DNA of 64,000 nt from Rhizobium sp. Leaf306. GTDB taxonomy: Bacteria > Pseudomonadota > Alphaproteobacteria > Rhizobiales > Rhizobiaceae. Positions 7,409-16,078 of this stretch are shown here, piece after piece (position 1 is the first letter of the stretch; each line of letters starts with the position of its first letter). Where the stretch lies: positions 365,910-429,909 of the forward strand of contig NZ_LMNX01000003.1 of the NCBI RefSeq assembly GCF_001423425.1, read 5' to 3'. The position numbers and the translations under genes are program-made. The notes under the pieces are model-generated. The model did no database searches and was not told the DNA's origin. It was given only the letters and a program-made list of their open reading frames with translations.

Positions 7409-10378
7409 TTGTGCGCTCTCAGGCCATCGAAACGCACGAGGAATAGAAACATTGGGATAACGCTGGGCCCATATTTCCTGCTTGTTCTTCTGGTTCTGCC
7501 GTTTGTCGGCAGTCTTGCTTCGGCATTTTTTCTGAAGACATCGTCGCGTGTGCTGCCATCCTGGACCGCCGGTGGGGTTTCGCTTGCGTGCCTTCTGATC
7601 GTCATTGCCTCCTACCCTTCGATCACGGAGGGCCAGGTTGTCCGTCTGACGTTCGAGTGGATCCCGCAGCTTGGGCTCGAGTTCAAGTTGCGACTTGATG
7701 GGTTCGCGTGGATGTTCGCGCTACTGATCGCCGGCATCGGTCTGCTGGTCGTCATCTATGCGCGATACTACATGTCCGAAGAGGACTCGGTTCCGCGCTT
7801 CTTCTCGTTCCTGCTGGCGTTCATGGGGGCCATGATGGGGATCGTGCTTTCCGGCAACGTCATCCTCCTCTCGATCTTCTGGGAACTGACGAGCATCTTC
7901 TCGTTCCTGTTGATCAGTTACTGGCACAACAGTTCCGCTGCCCGCGATGGTGCGCGTATGGCCCTGACGGTGACCGGCATCGGTGGGTTCTGCCTTCTCG
8001 TCGGCCTCCTGCTTCTCGGCAATATCGTCGGAAGCTACGACCTCGACAAGATCCTGGAGGCAGGCGACGTCATTCGTGCGCATTCCCTCTATGTCCCGGC
8101 ACTCGTCTTCGTCCTGCTCGGCGCTCTGACAAAAAGCGCGCAGTTTCCGTTCCATTTTTGGCTGCCGAACGCGATGGCGGCGCCGACGCCGGTATCGGCC
8201 TATCTCCATTCTGCGACCATGGTAAAGGCCGGGGTCTTTCTCCTGGCGCGCATGTCTCCGGCGCTGTCCGGCAGTTACGAATGGTTCATTCTCGTCGGTG
8301 CAGCCGGCATGATCACGCTTCTGCTGGGCGCATACTTCGCGATGTTCCAGCAGGATCTGAAGGGTCTGCTCGCCTATTCCACGATCAGCCATCTCGGCCT
8401 GATCACCACGCTGCTCAGCCTCGGGAGCCCGCTGGCAACGGTCGCTGCGATCTTTCACATGCTGAACCATGCGACGTTCAAGGCGTCGCTGTTCATGGCA
8501 GCCGGTATCATCGACCACGAGACCGGTACGCGTGATATGCGAAAATTGAGCGGACTGTTCCGGTTCATGCCGATTACCGGCACACTTGCCATGGTCGCCA
8601 GTGCGGCGATGGCGGGCGTCCCGCTTTTGAACGGCTTCCTGTCGAAGGAGATGTTCTTCGCAGAAGCGGTCGAGACCCACGCGGACTCGTTCCTGGACCG
8701 CATCCTTCCTTACGTCGCCACTCTCGCCGGTGCGTTCAGCGTCGCCTATTCGCTTCGGTTCATCCACACGGTCTTTTTCGGGCCGAAGCCAGTTGGTCTT
8801 CCCAAGGAAAAGCCGCACGAGCCGCCGCACTGGATGCTGTTCCCGATCGAACTTCTGGTCGTCGCGTGTCTGGTCGTCGGCGTCATTCCGGCGATCGCCG
8901 TTGGACCGATCCTGCAGGCGGCCGCGATGGGCGTACTCGGGCCGGATACGCCTGAATACAGCCTTTCGATCTGGCACGGCTTCAACCTTCCGCTCGTTAT
9001 GAGCATCGTTGCTCTTGTCGCCGGCGCGCTGATCTACATCCTCCTTCGAAATTATCTTGCGCAGTGCAAAGACGGTGCGCCCGTGTTCAGACGCTTCCGC
9101 GGACAGCGCATCTTCGAGCGTATCCTCGTCGAAGTCTCATGGCGCTGGGCAAGGCTCGCGGAGCGGCGGATCGGTACCCGCAAGCTGCAGCCGCAGTTGC
9201 GCTGGGTCGTGTTCACCGGCTTTGTCGCAGGTCTCTTGCCGCTCTGGCTCTCCGGGTTCGAACCACGGCCCTTCGTCTTCTCCGGGGTCGACAAGGCCTT
9301 TGCGGCTATTTGGCTGATTGGTATCTGTCTGGCGCTCGGCACTGCGTTTCTTGCGAAATATCACCGGCTTGCGGCGCTCGTTATGCTTGGCGGCGTCGGG
9401 CTGATCGTCTGCGTCACGTTCGTTTGGCTGTCGGCGCCCGATCTTGCAATCACGCAGCTTCTGGTCGAGATCATCACGACCGTGCTCATTCTTCTCGGTC
9501 TGCGCTGGTTGCCGAAGCGTAACGAAATCAACGATGCGCCGATTACCGTGCGTGCCCGGCTGAGACGCTTCCGGGATCTTGGCCTTGCCGTTTGCTGCGG
9601 TGTCGGCATGACCTTCGTGTCCTATGCGGTGATGACGATGCCAGTACCGGATGCGATCGCCACCTACTTCCTGGAAAACGCCTATTCGCAGGGCGGAGGC
9701 CGTAACGTCGTCAACGTGATCCTCGTGGACTTCCGCGGCTTCGATACGTTTGGCGAGATCGCCGTTCTCGGCGTCGTGGCGCTCACCGTCTATGCGTTGC
9801 TGCGCCGTTTCCGGCCGGCCGACGATACGATGGCAATGCCGGAACAGCAGCGGGCACAGAACCGCTTCGACGAAGAGCGGCCGGATCGGTCGGCGGGCGA
9901 TACGGCTCGGGACTACATGCTGATCCCGTCGGTCATCATGCAGTGGCTCTTCCCTGTCATCATCATGTTCGCTGTCTATCTCTTCCTGCGTGGCCACGAC
10001 ATGCCGGGCGGCGGCTTCTCCGCCGGTCTGACGCTGTCGCTCGCCTTCCTGCTGCAGTATCTGGCCGGCGGAACGCGCTGGGCAGAAGATCGGATCCGAA
10101 TTCTGCCGCTGCGCTGGATGGGTGCTGGTCTTCTGACTGCCGCCTTAACGGGTATTGGAGCCTGGGCTTTCGGCTACCCGTTCCTCACCTCGCACTTCCA
10201 GTATGTAGAGCTTCCGCTTGTCGGGAAAATGCCGGCGGCAACGGCGTTGCTGTTTGATCTCGGCGTCTTCTCGCTCGTCGTTGGCTCGACGGTTCTGATC
10301 ATGGTGGCGTTGGCGCACCAGTCGATCCGCATCAATCGCCTGCGGGCAATCGATGCAGCAAAGACGAAGGAAACCTGA
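7409..10378 (+). CDS. phaAB: fused Na+(K+)/H+ antiporter subunit A/B (MrpA-MrpB, PhaAB)
   Basis: This 989-residue polytopic protein carries a NuoL/MrpA-type antiporter domain (the 'KSAQFPFHFWLPNAM' and 'APTPVSAYLHSATMVKAG' signatures near 235-270), the MrpA C-terminal helices, and then an MnhB domain (from about 835, with 'GHDMPGGGFSAG'). The A-B fusion marks Mrp group 2 operons, as in the Sinorhizobium pha systems for K+ or Na+ efflux and alkaline pH tolerance. The start is uncertain: TTG 7409 is the only standard start codon near the conserved part and lacks a good ribosome site, whereas CGAGGAAT lies 8 bases before an in-frame ATT at 7451. It overlaps phaC by one base. Confidence 0.93.
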   Translation: MCALRPSKRTRNRNIGITLGPYFLLVLLVLPFVGSLASAFFLKTSSRVLPSWTAGGVSLACLLIVIASYPSITEGQVVRLTFEWIPQLGLEFKLRLDGFAWMFALLIAGIGLLVVIYARYYMSEEDSVPRFFSFLLAFMGAMMGIVLSGNVILLSIFWELTSIFSFLLISYWHNSSAARDGARMALTVTGIGGFCLLVGLLLLGNIVGSYDLDKILEAGDVIRAHSLYVPALVFVLLGALTKSAQFPFHFWLPNAMAAPTPVSAYLHSATMVKAGVFLLARMSPALSGSYEWFILVGAAGMITLLLGAYFAMFQQDLKGLLAYSTISHLGLITTLLSLGSPLATVAAIFHMLNHATFKASLFMAAGIIDHETGTRDMRKLSGLFRFMPITGTLAMVASAAMAGVPLLNGFLSKEMFFAEAVETHADSFLDRILPYVATLAGAFSVAYSLRFIHTVFFGPKPVGLPKEKPHEPPHWMLFPIELLVVACLVVGVIPAIAVGPILQAAAMGVLGPDTPEYSLSIWHGFNLPLVMSIVALVAGALIYILLRNYLAQCKDGAPVFRRFRGQRIFERILVEVSWRWARLAERRIGTRKLQPQLRWVVFTGFVAGLLPLWLSGFEPRPFVFSGVDKAFAAIWLIGICLALGTAFLAKYHRLAALVMLGGVGLIVCVTFVWLSAPDLAITQLLVEIITTVLILLGLRWLPKRNEINDAPITVRARLRRFRDLGLAVCCGVGMTFVSYAVMTMPVPDAIATYFLENAYSQGGGRNVVNVILVDFRGFDTFGEIAVLGVVALTVYALLRRFRPADDTMAMPEQQRAQNRFDEERPDRSAGDTARDYMLIPSVIMQWLFPVIIMFAVYLFLRGHDMPGGGFSAGLTLSLAFLLQYLAGGTRWAEDRIRILPLRWMGAGLLTAALTGIGAWAFGYPFLTSHFQYVELPLVGKMPAATALLFDLGVFSLVVGSTVLIMVALAHQSIRINRLRAIDAAKTKET

Positions 10379-10716
10379 TGGAAATCATTCTCTCCATCGC
10401 CATCGGCGTCATGACCTTTTGCGGCGTGTGGCTCATCCTGCGCCCACGGACCTATCAGGTCATCGTCGGGCTTTCCCTTCTGGCCTATGCCGTCAACCTG
10501 TTCATCTTCAGCGTGGGCGGGGTGAAGACCAATGTGCCGCCGGTTCTCGTGGACGGCACGGCAACCGCAAGCCTTGCGGATCCGGTGCCCCAGGCACTGG
10601 TGCTGACGGCAATTGTCATCGGATTTGCCACGACGGCACTGTTTCTGGTCGTGCTTCTCGCCTCCCGCGGCCTGACCGGCTCCGACCATGTTGACGGCAG
10701 GAGCGACCCGTCATGA
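10378..10716 (+). CDS. phaC: cation/H+ antiporter subunit C (MrpC/MnhC)
   Basis: 112 residues with three membrane helices, homologous in layout to NuoK; the 'LRPRTYQVIVGLSLLAYAVNLFIF' region is the family hallmark, and the 'DPVPQALVLTAIVIGFATTA' motif follows. It forms part of the membrane complex in which all Mrp subunits are needed for transport. Its ATG overlaps the phaAB stop (TGATG) and its stop overlaps the phaD start (ATGA). Confidence 0.93.
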   Translation: MEIILSIAIGVMTFCGVWLILRPRTYQVIVGLSLLAYAVNLFIFSVGGVKTNVPPVLVDGTATASLADPVPQALVLTAIVIGFATTALFLVVLLASRGLTGSDHVDGRSDPS

Positions 10717-12338
10717 ACGGCTGGGCGCATCACCTCATCATAGCACCGATCCTGGTCCCGCTGCTTGCGGCGGCAGTGCTGTTGTTCATCGACGAACGAC
10801 AGCGCGTTGCCAAGGCGATGGTCAGCCTGACGTCGGTGGTGATCCTCGTCTGCGTTTCGTTCGTGCTGTTTCGTATCGAGAGCGGTCCGAGTGATTTCGA
10901 AGGTGTCTACCTGCTCGGTAACTGGGCAGCCCCGTTCGGGATCGTGCTGGTGCTCGACGGACTGTCGGCGATGATGCTGCTCCTGACGGCGCTGGTGGCG
11001 CTTGCGTCGCTCGTCTATTCGATGGCCCGCTGGCATACGGTCGGCGCCCATTTCCACACCATGTTCCAGCTGCTGCTGATGGGGGTGGATGGTGCATTCC
11101 TCACCGGCGATCTCTTCAACCTCTTTGTTTTCTTCGAGGTGATGCTGGCTGCATCCTATGGTCTGCTTCTCCACGGCTCGGGTCCGCTGCGGGTGAAGGC
11201 CGGCCTCCATTACATCGCCGTCAATCTTGCGGCCGCACTTCTCTTCCTGATCGGTGTCAGCCTGATTTACGGAACAGCCGGCACGCTGAATATGGCCGAC
11301 CTTGCCGCGCGCATTCCGCAGATCGAGCCGGACCGACGCATGCTGATGGAAGCCGGCGCCGGCGTGCTCGGGATCGCATTTCTCATCAAGGCCGGCATGT
11401 GGCCGCTCTGCTTCTGGCTTCCGACCGCCTATAGCGCCGCTTCGGCACCCGTCGCCGGCGTTTTCGCGATCCTCAGCAAGCTCGCCATCTATGTCATCTT
11501 GCGTCTGATCATGCTGCTGTTTGAAACCGGGCCATCGGCCGGGTTCGGATCGACATTCCTGCTCATCGGCGGTATCGCGACAGTGGTGTTTGGAACGATC
11601 GGCGTGCTCGCGTCGCAGGCCTTGGGCCGGTTGGCCGGATATTCGGTTCTGGTGTCGTCCGGCACGCTTCTGATGGTGCTCGGCATCAACGATGGTGCGG
11701 TCTCGTCCGGCGCACTCCTCTATCTCGTGAGCTCGACCCTGACGATCAGCGCCTTCTTCATGCTGATCGAACTTGTCGAGCGTGGTCAGGATGCGGGCGC
11801 TAGCGTCCTCACCGTGACGATGGAAGTCTACGGCGACGCCGACGACGATGAGCCGCAAGAGGGCGACGGGGTCACGATGCCCGGGACGATGGCGATCCTC
11901 GGCATATGCTTTGCAGCCTGTGCAATCCTTCTGTCCGGTCTGCCGCCGCTGTCTGGCTTTATCGCCAAATTCGCAATGTTGTCCGCGATGATGGGTACCG
12001 GCGCCATTGGCGTGCCGCCGACTGCTGCTGTCTGGACGCTCATCGTTCTCGTCATCCTGTCAGGCGTCGCAGCGCTTATCGCGATGACGCGTGTTGGCAT
12101 CAGGACGTTCTGGAGCTCGATCGAGGGCACCGTGCCGCGGGTGCTGGTCATCGAGATCGTACCAGTCATGTTCCTTCTGAGCCTTACCCTTGTGCTGACG
12201 GTTCAGGCTGGACCTGCGATGCAGTACATGGACACGACGATACGGACCCTTGCCAGCCCGGAAAATTACATCAACGCCGTCAGAAACGCGACAGTCCTGA
12301 AGGGCGTCGCCGACAGCAACGGACAGGGAGGCGATTGA
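10713..12338 (+). CDS. phaD: cation/H+ antiporter subunit D (MrpD/MnhD)
   Basis: A 541-residue NuoM/N-type antiporter-like subunit with about 14 membrane helices. The conserved glutamate helix 'LFNLFVFFEVMLAASYGLL' and 'AFLIKAGMWPLCFWLPTAYSAASAPVAG' are visible at the usual places for proton-channel residues. A hydrophilic acidic insertion near 370-390 is typical of rhizobial PhaD. Overlaps with phaC (ATGA) and phaE (TGATG) indicate one coupled operon. Confidence 0.94.
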   Translation: MNGWAHHLIIAPILVPLLAAAVLLFIDERQRVAKAMVSLTSVVILVCVSFVLFRIESGPSDFEGVYLLGNWAAPFGIVLVLDGLSAMMLLLTALVALASLVYSMARWHTVGAHFHTMFQLLLMGVDGAFLTGDLFNLFVFFEVMLAASYGLLLHGSGPLRVKAGLHYIAVNLAAALLFLIGVSLIYGTAGTLNMADLAARIPQIEPDRRMLMEAGAGVLGIAFLIKAGMWPLCFWLPTAYSAASAPVAGVFAILSKLAIYVILRLIMLLFETGPSAGFGSTFLLIGGIATVVFGTIGVLASQALGRLAGYSVLVSSGTLLMVLGINDGAVSSGALLYLVSSTLTISAFFMLIELVERGQDAGASVLTVTMEVYGDADDDEPQEGDGVTMPGTMAILGICFAACAILLSGLPPLSGFIAKFAMLSAMMGTGAIGVPPTAAVWTLIVLVILSGVAALIAMTRVGIRTFWSSIEGTVPRVLVIEIVPVMFLLSLTLVLTVQAGPAMQYMDTTIRTLASPENYINAVRNATVLKGVADSNGQGGD

Positions 12339-12814
12339 TGTTTCCCTTCCCGATCCTTGCCGTCTTCCTGGTCCTCATGTGGCTGCTGCTGAACGGGTTC
12401 ACGCTCGGCCACCTGATTATCGGCACGATGGTCGCAGTCTTTGCATGCTGGGCTATGGCTTCGCTGAGACCGGAGAAGCCGAGACTCGGCAAATGGTACC
12501 TTCTGCCGAAGCTTTTGGGGATGGTGCTCTACGACGTTGCAAAGTCGAACGCGCAGGTTGCCGCAGTCATCCTGAGGAGCGGTTCGCGGCGGCACAATCC
12601 GGCCTTCCTGACGATCCAGTTGCAGACGCACAACCATTTCTCGCTGGCGGTGCTCGCGATCGTTCTGACGAGCACGCCCGGCTCAGCCTGGCTGGAATAC
12701 GATTCCAACGACAATACCGTGCTGTTGCATGTCCTCGATCTCGACGACGAGGCGAAGTGGCGCGATATGGTCAAGAACCGATATGAAAAGCTCTTGATGG
12801 AGATCTTCGTATGA
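12338..12814 (+). CDS. phaE: cation/H+ antiporter subunit E (MrpE/MnhE)
   Basis: 158 residues from the ATG that overlaps the phaD stop. Two N-terminal hydrophobic helices (about 3-22 and 26-45) are followed by a cytosolic domain with the MnhE pattern 'LLPKLLGMVLYDVAKSNAQVA', 'TSTPGS' and a C-terminal 'HVLDLDDE'. Subunit E is needed for full activity in Bacillus Mrp, though not for complex assembly. Confidence 0.93.
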   Translation: MFPFPILAVFLVLMWLLLNGFTLGHLIIGTMVAVFACWAMASLRPEKPRLGKWYLLPKLLGMVLYDVAKSNAQVAAVILRSGSRRHNPAFLTIQLQTHNHFSLAVLAIVLTSTPGSAWLEYDSNDNTVLLHVLDLDDEAKWRDMVKNRYEKLLMEIFV

Positions 12815-13092
12815 GTGCCATCATCGTCTTCACAGCTGTGGCTGTCGCACAATTGATGCTGGCTGCGGCCATGGCTATCGCCTCTGTGCGCATGTTCGGC
12901 GGCCCGAGGGCGCAGGACAGGATCATTGCCTTGGACACGCTCTACATCAACGCGATGCTGATGCTCGTCACGTTCGGGATCGGCACGGGTCGGGTCATCT
13001 ATTTCGAAGCGGCGCTGGTGATCGGCATGCTGGGTTTCGTGGCAACCGTTGCGCTCGCCAAATTTCTGATGCGGGGCGAGGTGATCGAATGA
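12811..13092 (+). CDS. phaF: cation/H+ antiporter subunit F (MrpF/MnhF)
   Basis: 93 residues with three membrane helices and the family motif 'GPRAQDRIIALDTL' between helices 1 and 2. It starts within the phaE stop (ATGA) and ends within the phaG start (ATGA). MrpF has been linked to cholate transport and to stabilising the complex in other bacteria; here it is simply part of the complete set. Confidence 0.92.
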   Translation: MSAIIVFTAVAVAQLMLAAAMAIASVRMFGGPRAQDRIIALDTLYINAMLMLVTFGIGTGRVIYFEAALVIGMLGFVATVALAKFLMRGEVIE

Positions 13093-13457
13093 GTGAAGCC
13101 ACAGATCTCCCGCTCTGGGCCGCCATCGCGGTCGCGGTCTTCCTGCTTGTCGGTGCAGCGCTGGCGCTGATCGGCGCGATCGGCTTTCTCCGGCTGCCGA
13201 CGTTTTACGAGCGCATCCATGCGCCAACCCTCGGCACCAGCTGGGGTGTGGGCGGCGTCATGGTCGCGTCGATGATCTTTTTCTCCGTGACATCAGGCCG
13301 ACCAATGATGCACGAGATCCTCATCGGGATCTTCGTCACGGTTACGACGCCGGCCACCTTCCTTCTCCTCGCACGCGCCGCGCTGCATCGAGACAGAGTT
13401 GAGAAGACGAAAGGCGTGCCGGAGAAACACCGCGCCGATATCGTAAACAACGATTGA
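13089..13457 (+). CDS. phaG: cation/H+ antiporter subunit G (MrpG/MnhG)
   Basis: 122 residues with three membrane helices; the motif 'GAIGFLRLPTFYERIHAPT' after helix 1 and 'TTPATFLLLARAALHR' near the C-terminus identify MnhG. It is the last gene of the six-gene operon and is followed only 36 bp later by the convergent GntR gene. No clear terminator hairpin with a T-run is visible in that short gap. Confidence 0.92.
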   Translation: MSEATDLPLWAAIAVAVFLLVGAALALIGAIGFLRLPTFYERIHAPTLGTSWGVGGVMVASMIFFSVTSGRPMMHEILIGIFVTVTTPATFLLLARAALHRDRVEKTKGVPEKHRADIVNND

Positions 13458-13493
13458 GACGGATCTGTCCTGTGGTCCGGTCCGGTTGCGGGA

Positions 13494-14207
13494 TTAGTCC
13501 GGCAGAAGGCCGATATGGTCGAGTTTCGCGCTGCGTGCGGCTCGTCCACCGGGAAGTCGTAGCGGCTCTTCCTCAATACCGTACCGAACCGCCATCATCA
13601 GGACATGGGTCCCAAGCATGTCCAGTCCTTCGGTGATCCGATTGCTTTCCAGAAGCTCCACGATGGCGATATGTTCAGCACTCGCATTTTTGCGCGTGGG
13701 CAGCGTGGAACGGTGCGATCGAAGTGCTGCGACCTTGCTCGACACGAGCTGGTAGGCGTTGAACAGATACGGGTTGCCGCAATTCTCCAGCGATGCATCG
13801 TGGAAATGATCATCAGCGCGGGCGGATCGATGGTTGTCGCCCGCCTCGCACGCCGCCATCATGTCTTCGGCAGCTGCCCGCATCGCCTTTAACGTTTCAT
13901 CGCGACGACGCGACATGGCGAGGCGAACTGCCTCGATCTCGATCGTCTTGCGGAATTCGCACAGGTTTTCCGTGTCTTCGCGGGTCGGCAGGAAGACGAA
14001 GCTTCCCCTTTGCGGACGCACATCGATGAGGCCCTGCTGTTCAAGGGTAGCGAAGGCTTCTTTCACGGGGCTCCGACTGACGCCAAGCGTGGTCGCCAGC
14101 TTCTCTTCCGACAGTGCGTCACCCAGCTCGAGCTCGCCATCGATGATGGCTCGTCTCAGCCTCTCGGTCACCCTTGCGCCCAGCGAGGATCGTGGTTTTG
14201 CATCCAT
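13494..14207 (-). CDS. GntR-family regulator, FCD subfamily
   Basis: A 237-residue regulator from ATG 14207, which has GGAAGGGACC just upstream. The N-terminal winged helix (about 10-75) has 'LRRAIIDGELELGDALSEEKLATTLGVSRSPVKEA' as expected for GntR, and the C-terminal all-helical FCD domain carries the metal-binding set D-H-x-x-H ('DDHFHDAS') and 'SAEHIAIVELLE', typical for sensing sugar acids or organic acids. It is the likely repressor of the neighbouring SDR/TIM-barrel genes and possibly the divergent unit at 16079. An inverted repeat just upstream could be its own operator. Confidence 0.87.
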   Translation of the reverse strand: MDAKPRSSLGARVTERLRRAIIDGELELGDALSEEKLATTLGVSRSPVKEAFATLEQQGLIDVRPQRGSFVFLPTREDTENLCEFRKTIEIEAVRLAMSRRRDETLKAMRAAAEDMMAACEAGDNHRSARADDHFHDASLENCGNPYLFNAYQLVSSKVAALRSHRSTLPTRKNASAEHIAIVELLESNRITEGLDMLGTHVLMMAVRYGIEEEPLRLPGGRAARSAKLDHIGLLPD

Positions 14208-14228
14208 TCCTACGGTCCCTTCCTTCCC

Positions 14229-14247
14229 GGAGCGGATCATACGCTCC
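14229..14247. promoter_or_regulatory. inverted repeat upstream of the GntR gene
   Basis: GGAGCG and CGCTCC arms flank a 7-base AT-rich centre (GATCATA), 22-40 bases upstream of the GntR start. Size and place suit an autoregulatory operator; the link to GntR is inference. Confidence 0.35.
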
Positions 14248-14272
14248 GACGCGGCATAACCGAATTCTGTAC

Positions 14273-14310
14273 GCGCCCTCAGGGAGTGAGGCAACATTCC
14301 CTGAGGGCGC
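14273..14310 (-). terminator. 13-bp perfect stem-loop after the TIM-barrel gene
   Basis: A perfect 13-bp stem (arms 14273-14285 and 14298-14310, GC-rich) with a 12-base loop lies immediately 3' of the gene that ends at 14314. No long T-run follows, so it may end transcription weakly or protect the 3' end from exonucleases and separate this unit from the GntR gene. Confidence 0.6.
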
Positions 14311-14313
14311 TTG

Positions 14314-15132
14314 TCAGGTGGAGATCTCGTCGAGGAAGCGCCGCGTGGCAGCCATTCCTATTTCGGCGCGCTGCATGAAGCTGAGCGCCGCGTCTCCTTT
14401 ATGCGGGGTCTCGACGCTGATTACGACATCTGCGGGCAGGGCGGCCATCAGATCCTTCAACCACAGGCCGCCGTCGCCTGGAAACATCCGGGCAGTGCGT
14501 GCCTCGGCAATGCAACCGGCGTTGTCTGCCGGTTGCTCGGCTGGCGCGTCGCAAAGCTGGAGATACAGCGCCTGGCCCTTCGGCAGGCGCACGACATCAG
14601 CGGGGCTTCCGCCGGAGCGTGACAGGTGCAGCGCGTCTATCAGAAGGCCGACATTGTTCCGGCCCGTCGCACTCGCCAGGCGGCTTGCATCATGGATGTT
14701 GGCAGTGGAACGCCAGCGCATGAACTCGATCGCCATCTTGATGCCGTATTGCGAAGCCGCGTCGGCAATGCGGCCAAGATTGTCCGCTGCACGGGAAAGA
14801 TCCGGGTCCTCGCAGGTGATCTGCATGACCGGCATTGCGAATTCACCGGCAGTCTCGATCACCGGAAGCCAGGTTTTGATGTCCGTCTCCGGCAGGAGGG
14901 TGAACACCTCGCCGTCGTAGAACGACATGCCCGTGTCCGACGCTGCAGCGTTGATTTCGCGGATCAGCTTCTGGTTCCCAACGATCGGATGGGCAAGCTC
15001 CAGCCCGTGCGGAGCGATCAGCCGCAGGCTGACGAGATCGTAACCGCAGGCGGCTGCGATCCTGACGTTCTCGACCGGAGGACAACCGAACACGGTCAGA
15101 TAGGCGAGCGAAAGGGGATGTTGCCTGTACAT
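14314..15132 (-). CDS. sugar phosphate isomerase/epimerase-family TIM-barrel enzyme
   Basis: 272 residues from ATG 15132. The AP-endonuclease-2 / xylose-isomerase-like TIM barrel is shown by 'AIEFM' (metal Glu), 'GLLIDALHLSRSGG' (metal Asp and His), 'LQLCDAP' and 'SVETPH' (C-terminal Glu). This set also occurs in 3-dehydroshikimate dehydratases and inosose enzymes. It is clearly a paralogue of the gene at 20967: both share 'GYD', 'SLRL/GLRL', 'IDxLHxSR', 'CDAPA' and 'ARxARxxPGxG' in the same order. It lies 10 bp after the SDR gene, so the two form an operon. The substrate is unknown. Confidence 0.8.
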   Translation of the reverse strand: MYRQHPLSLAYLTVFGCPPVENVRIAAACGYDLVSLRLIAPHGLELAHPIVGNQKLIREINAAASDTGMSFYDGEVFTLLPETDIKTWLPVIETAGEFAMPVMQITCEDPDLSRAADNLGRIADAASQYGIKMAIEFMRWRSTANIHDASRLASATGRNNVGLLIDALHLSRSGGSPADVVRLPKGQALYLQLCDAPAEQPADNAGCIAEARTARMFPGDGGLWLKDLMAALPADVVISVETPHKGDAALSFMQRAEIGMAATRRFLDEIST

Positions 15133-15142
15133 ACGCGTGGCC

Positions 15143-15883
15143 TCAATACGTCGCGCGCCCGCCGGAGACGTCGAAGACGGCGCCGGTCGAGAACGAGCAT
15201 TCCTCAGACGCCAGCCAGTTGACGAGCGATGCGACTTCTTCCGCTTCGCCCAGGCGACCAACAGGGATCTTCGCTGTTACATAGGCTTTAAATTCCGGTG
15301 TCAGCTGGTTCATCATTTCCGTTTCGATCGCAGCCGGCGTCACGCAGTTGACGCGGATCTGCGTCGTTGCCAGTTCCTTGCCGATCGATTTCGTCAGGCC
15401 GATAACACCCGCCTTCGAAGCGGAGTAGGCGACCGCGTTGGGATTGCCTTCCTTGCCGGCGATCGAGGCGATATTGACGATGCGGCCATAGCCGGTCTTC
15501 AGCATTTGCCGAACCGCCGATTGGCAGCAGTAGAAGACCGCATCGAGATTGAGCGACATCACAAAACGCCAGCCGTCATGCGGGTAATCGACGAATTTTT
15601 CGAGCGGGCCGTTGTGACCGGCGCAGGTCACGAGAATGCCGAGCGGCCCCAGGTCCGCGACCGCTTGCACCGTAGCTTCCTCGACGGCTGCGGGGTCCAT
15701 GACGTTGACCACATAACCCTTGGCGCCCGGAAGTTTGGCAGCAGCCTCTTCGACCCGTTCCTTGTTGATGTCCCATAGCGCGACCTTGTGGCCTTTGGCC
15801 GCAAGTCTTGCTGCGATCGGAAATCCGAGCCCGCCGGCTCCGCCGGTAACGATTGCGACGCGGGGTGTTTCCTGGTTCGCCAT
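15143..15883 (-). CDS. short-chain dehydrogenase/reductase
   Basis: A 246-residue classical SDR: T-G-G-A-G-G-L-G cofactor motif at residues 13-20, D at 38 suggesting NAD preference, 'CAGHNG' strand, catalytic Ser in 'NIASIAG', Y-S-A-S-K catalytic pair and the 'VNCVTPAAIETEM' loop. Family members oxidise hydroxyl groups of sugars, cyclitols or acyl chains. ATG 15883 has a GGAGGAGAC box in front. It is the first gene of a two-gene unit with the TIM-barrel enzyme and divergent from the gene at 16079, suggesting that all serve one catabolic route. Confidence 0.87.
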   Translation of the reverse strand: MANQETPRVAIVTGGAGGLGFPIAARLAAKGHKVALWDINKERVEEAAAKLPGAKGYVVNVMDPAAVEEATVQAVADLGPLGILVTCAGHNGPLEKFVDYPHDGWRFVMSLNLDAVFYCCQSAVRQMLKTGYGRIVNIASIAGKEGNPNAVAYSASKAGVIGLTKSIGKELATTQIRVNCVTPAAIETEMMNQLTPEFKAYVTAKIPVGRLGEAEEVASLVNWLASEECSFSTGAVFDVSGGRATY

Positions 15884-15974
15884 GATTGTCTCCTCCTGGC
15901 ATTACGACCCGTTTCCCAAGAGCCGCTTTCTTCGTTTGTCGTCTTCACGCATCCGTATGACCGGAACCTTGCGC

Positions 15975-16005
15975 TTGACATTTGTAGCATACTAACATTC
16001 TAGTA
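15975..16005 (+). promoter_or_regulatory. promoter-like element with TACTA/TAGTA inverted repeat
   Basis: A consensus -35 hexamer TTGACA (15975-15980) is followed 10 bases later by TACTA (15990-15994) and its inverse TAGTA (16001-16005), with an outer TGTAG...CTACA pair around them. The element lies in the 195-bp divergent region between the SDR and the gene at 16079 and is AT-rich. It would suit a dimeric regulator such as the GntR protein; no good -10 hexamer is obvious. Confidence 0.4.
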
Positions 16006-16078
16006 AACTACATGGGTCGCAAATGACCGGCTTGTCAAGCGCTGAGGATGCAGGGCAAGTGAATGGGAGGAGAAGACG

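Noticed and set aside
7721..8977. 418-codon minus-strand frame inside phaAB
   Set aside because: Antisense shadow of the antiporter helices, with a highly charged Asp/Arg/Gln-rich translation and no recognisable fold.
10485..11858. 457-codon minus-strand frame across phaC and phaD
   Set aside because: Shadow frame made long by codon bias of the membrane proteins; overlaps two certain genes fully.
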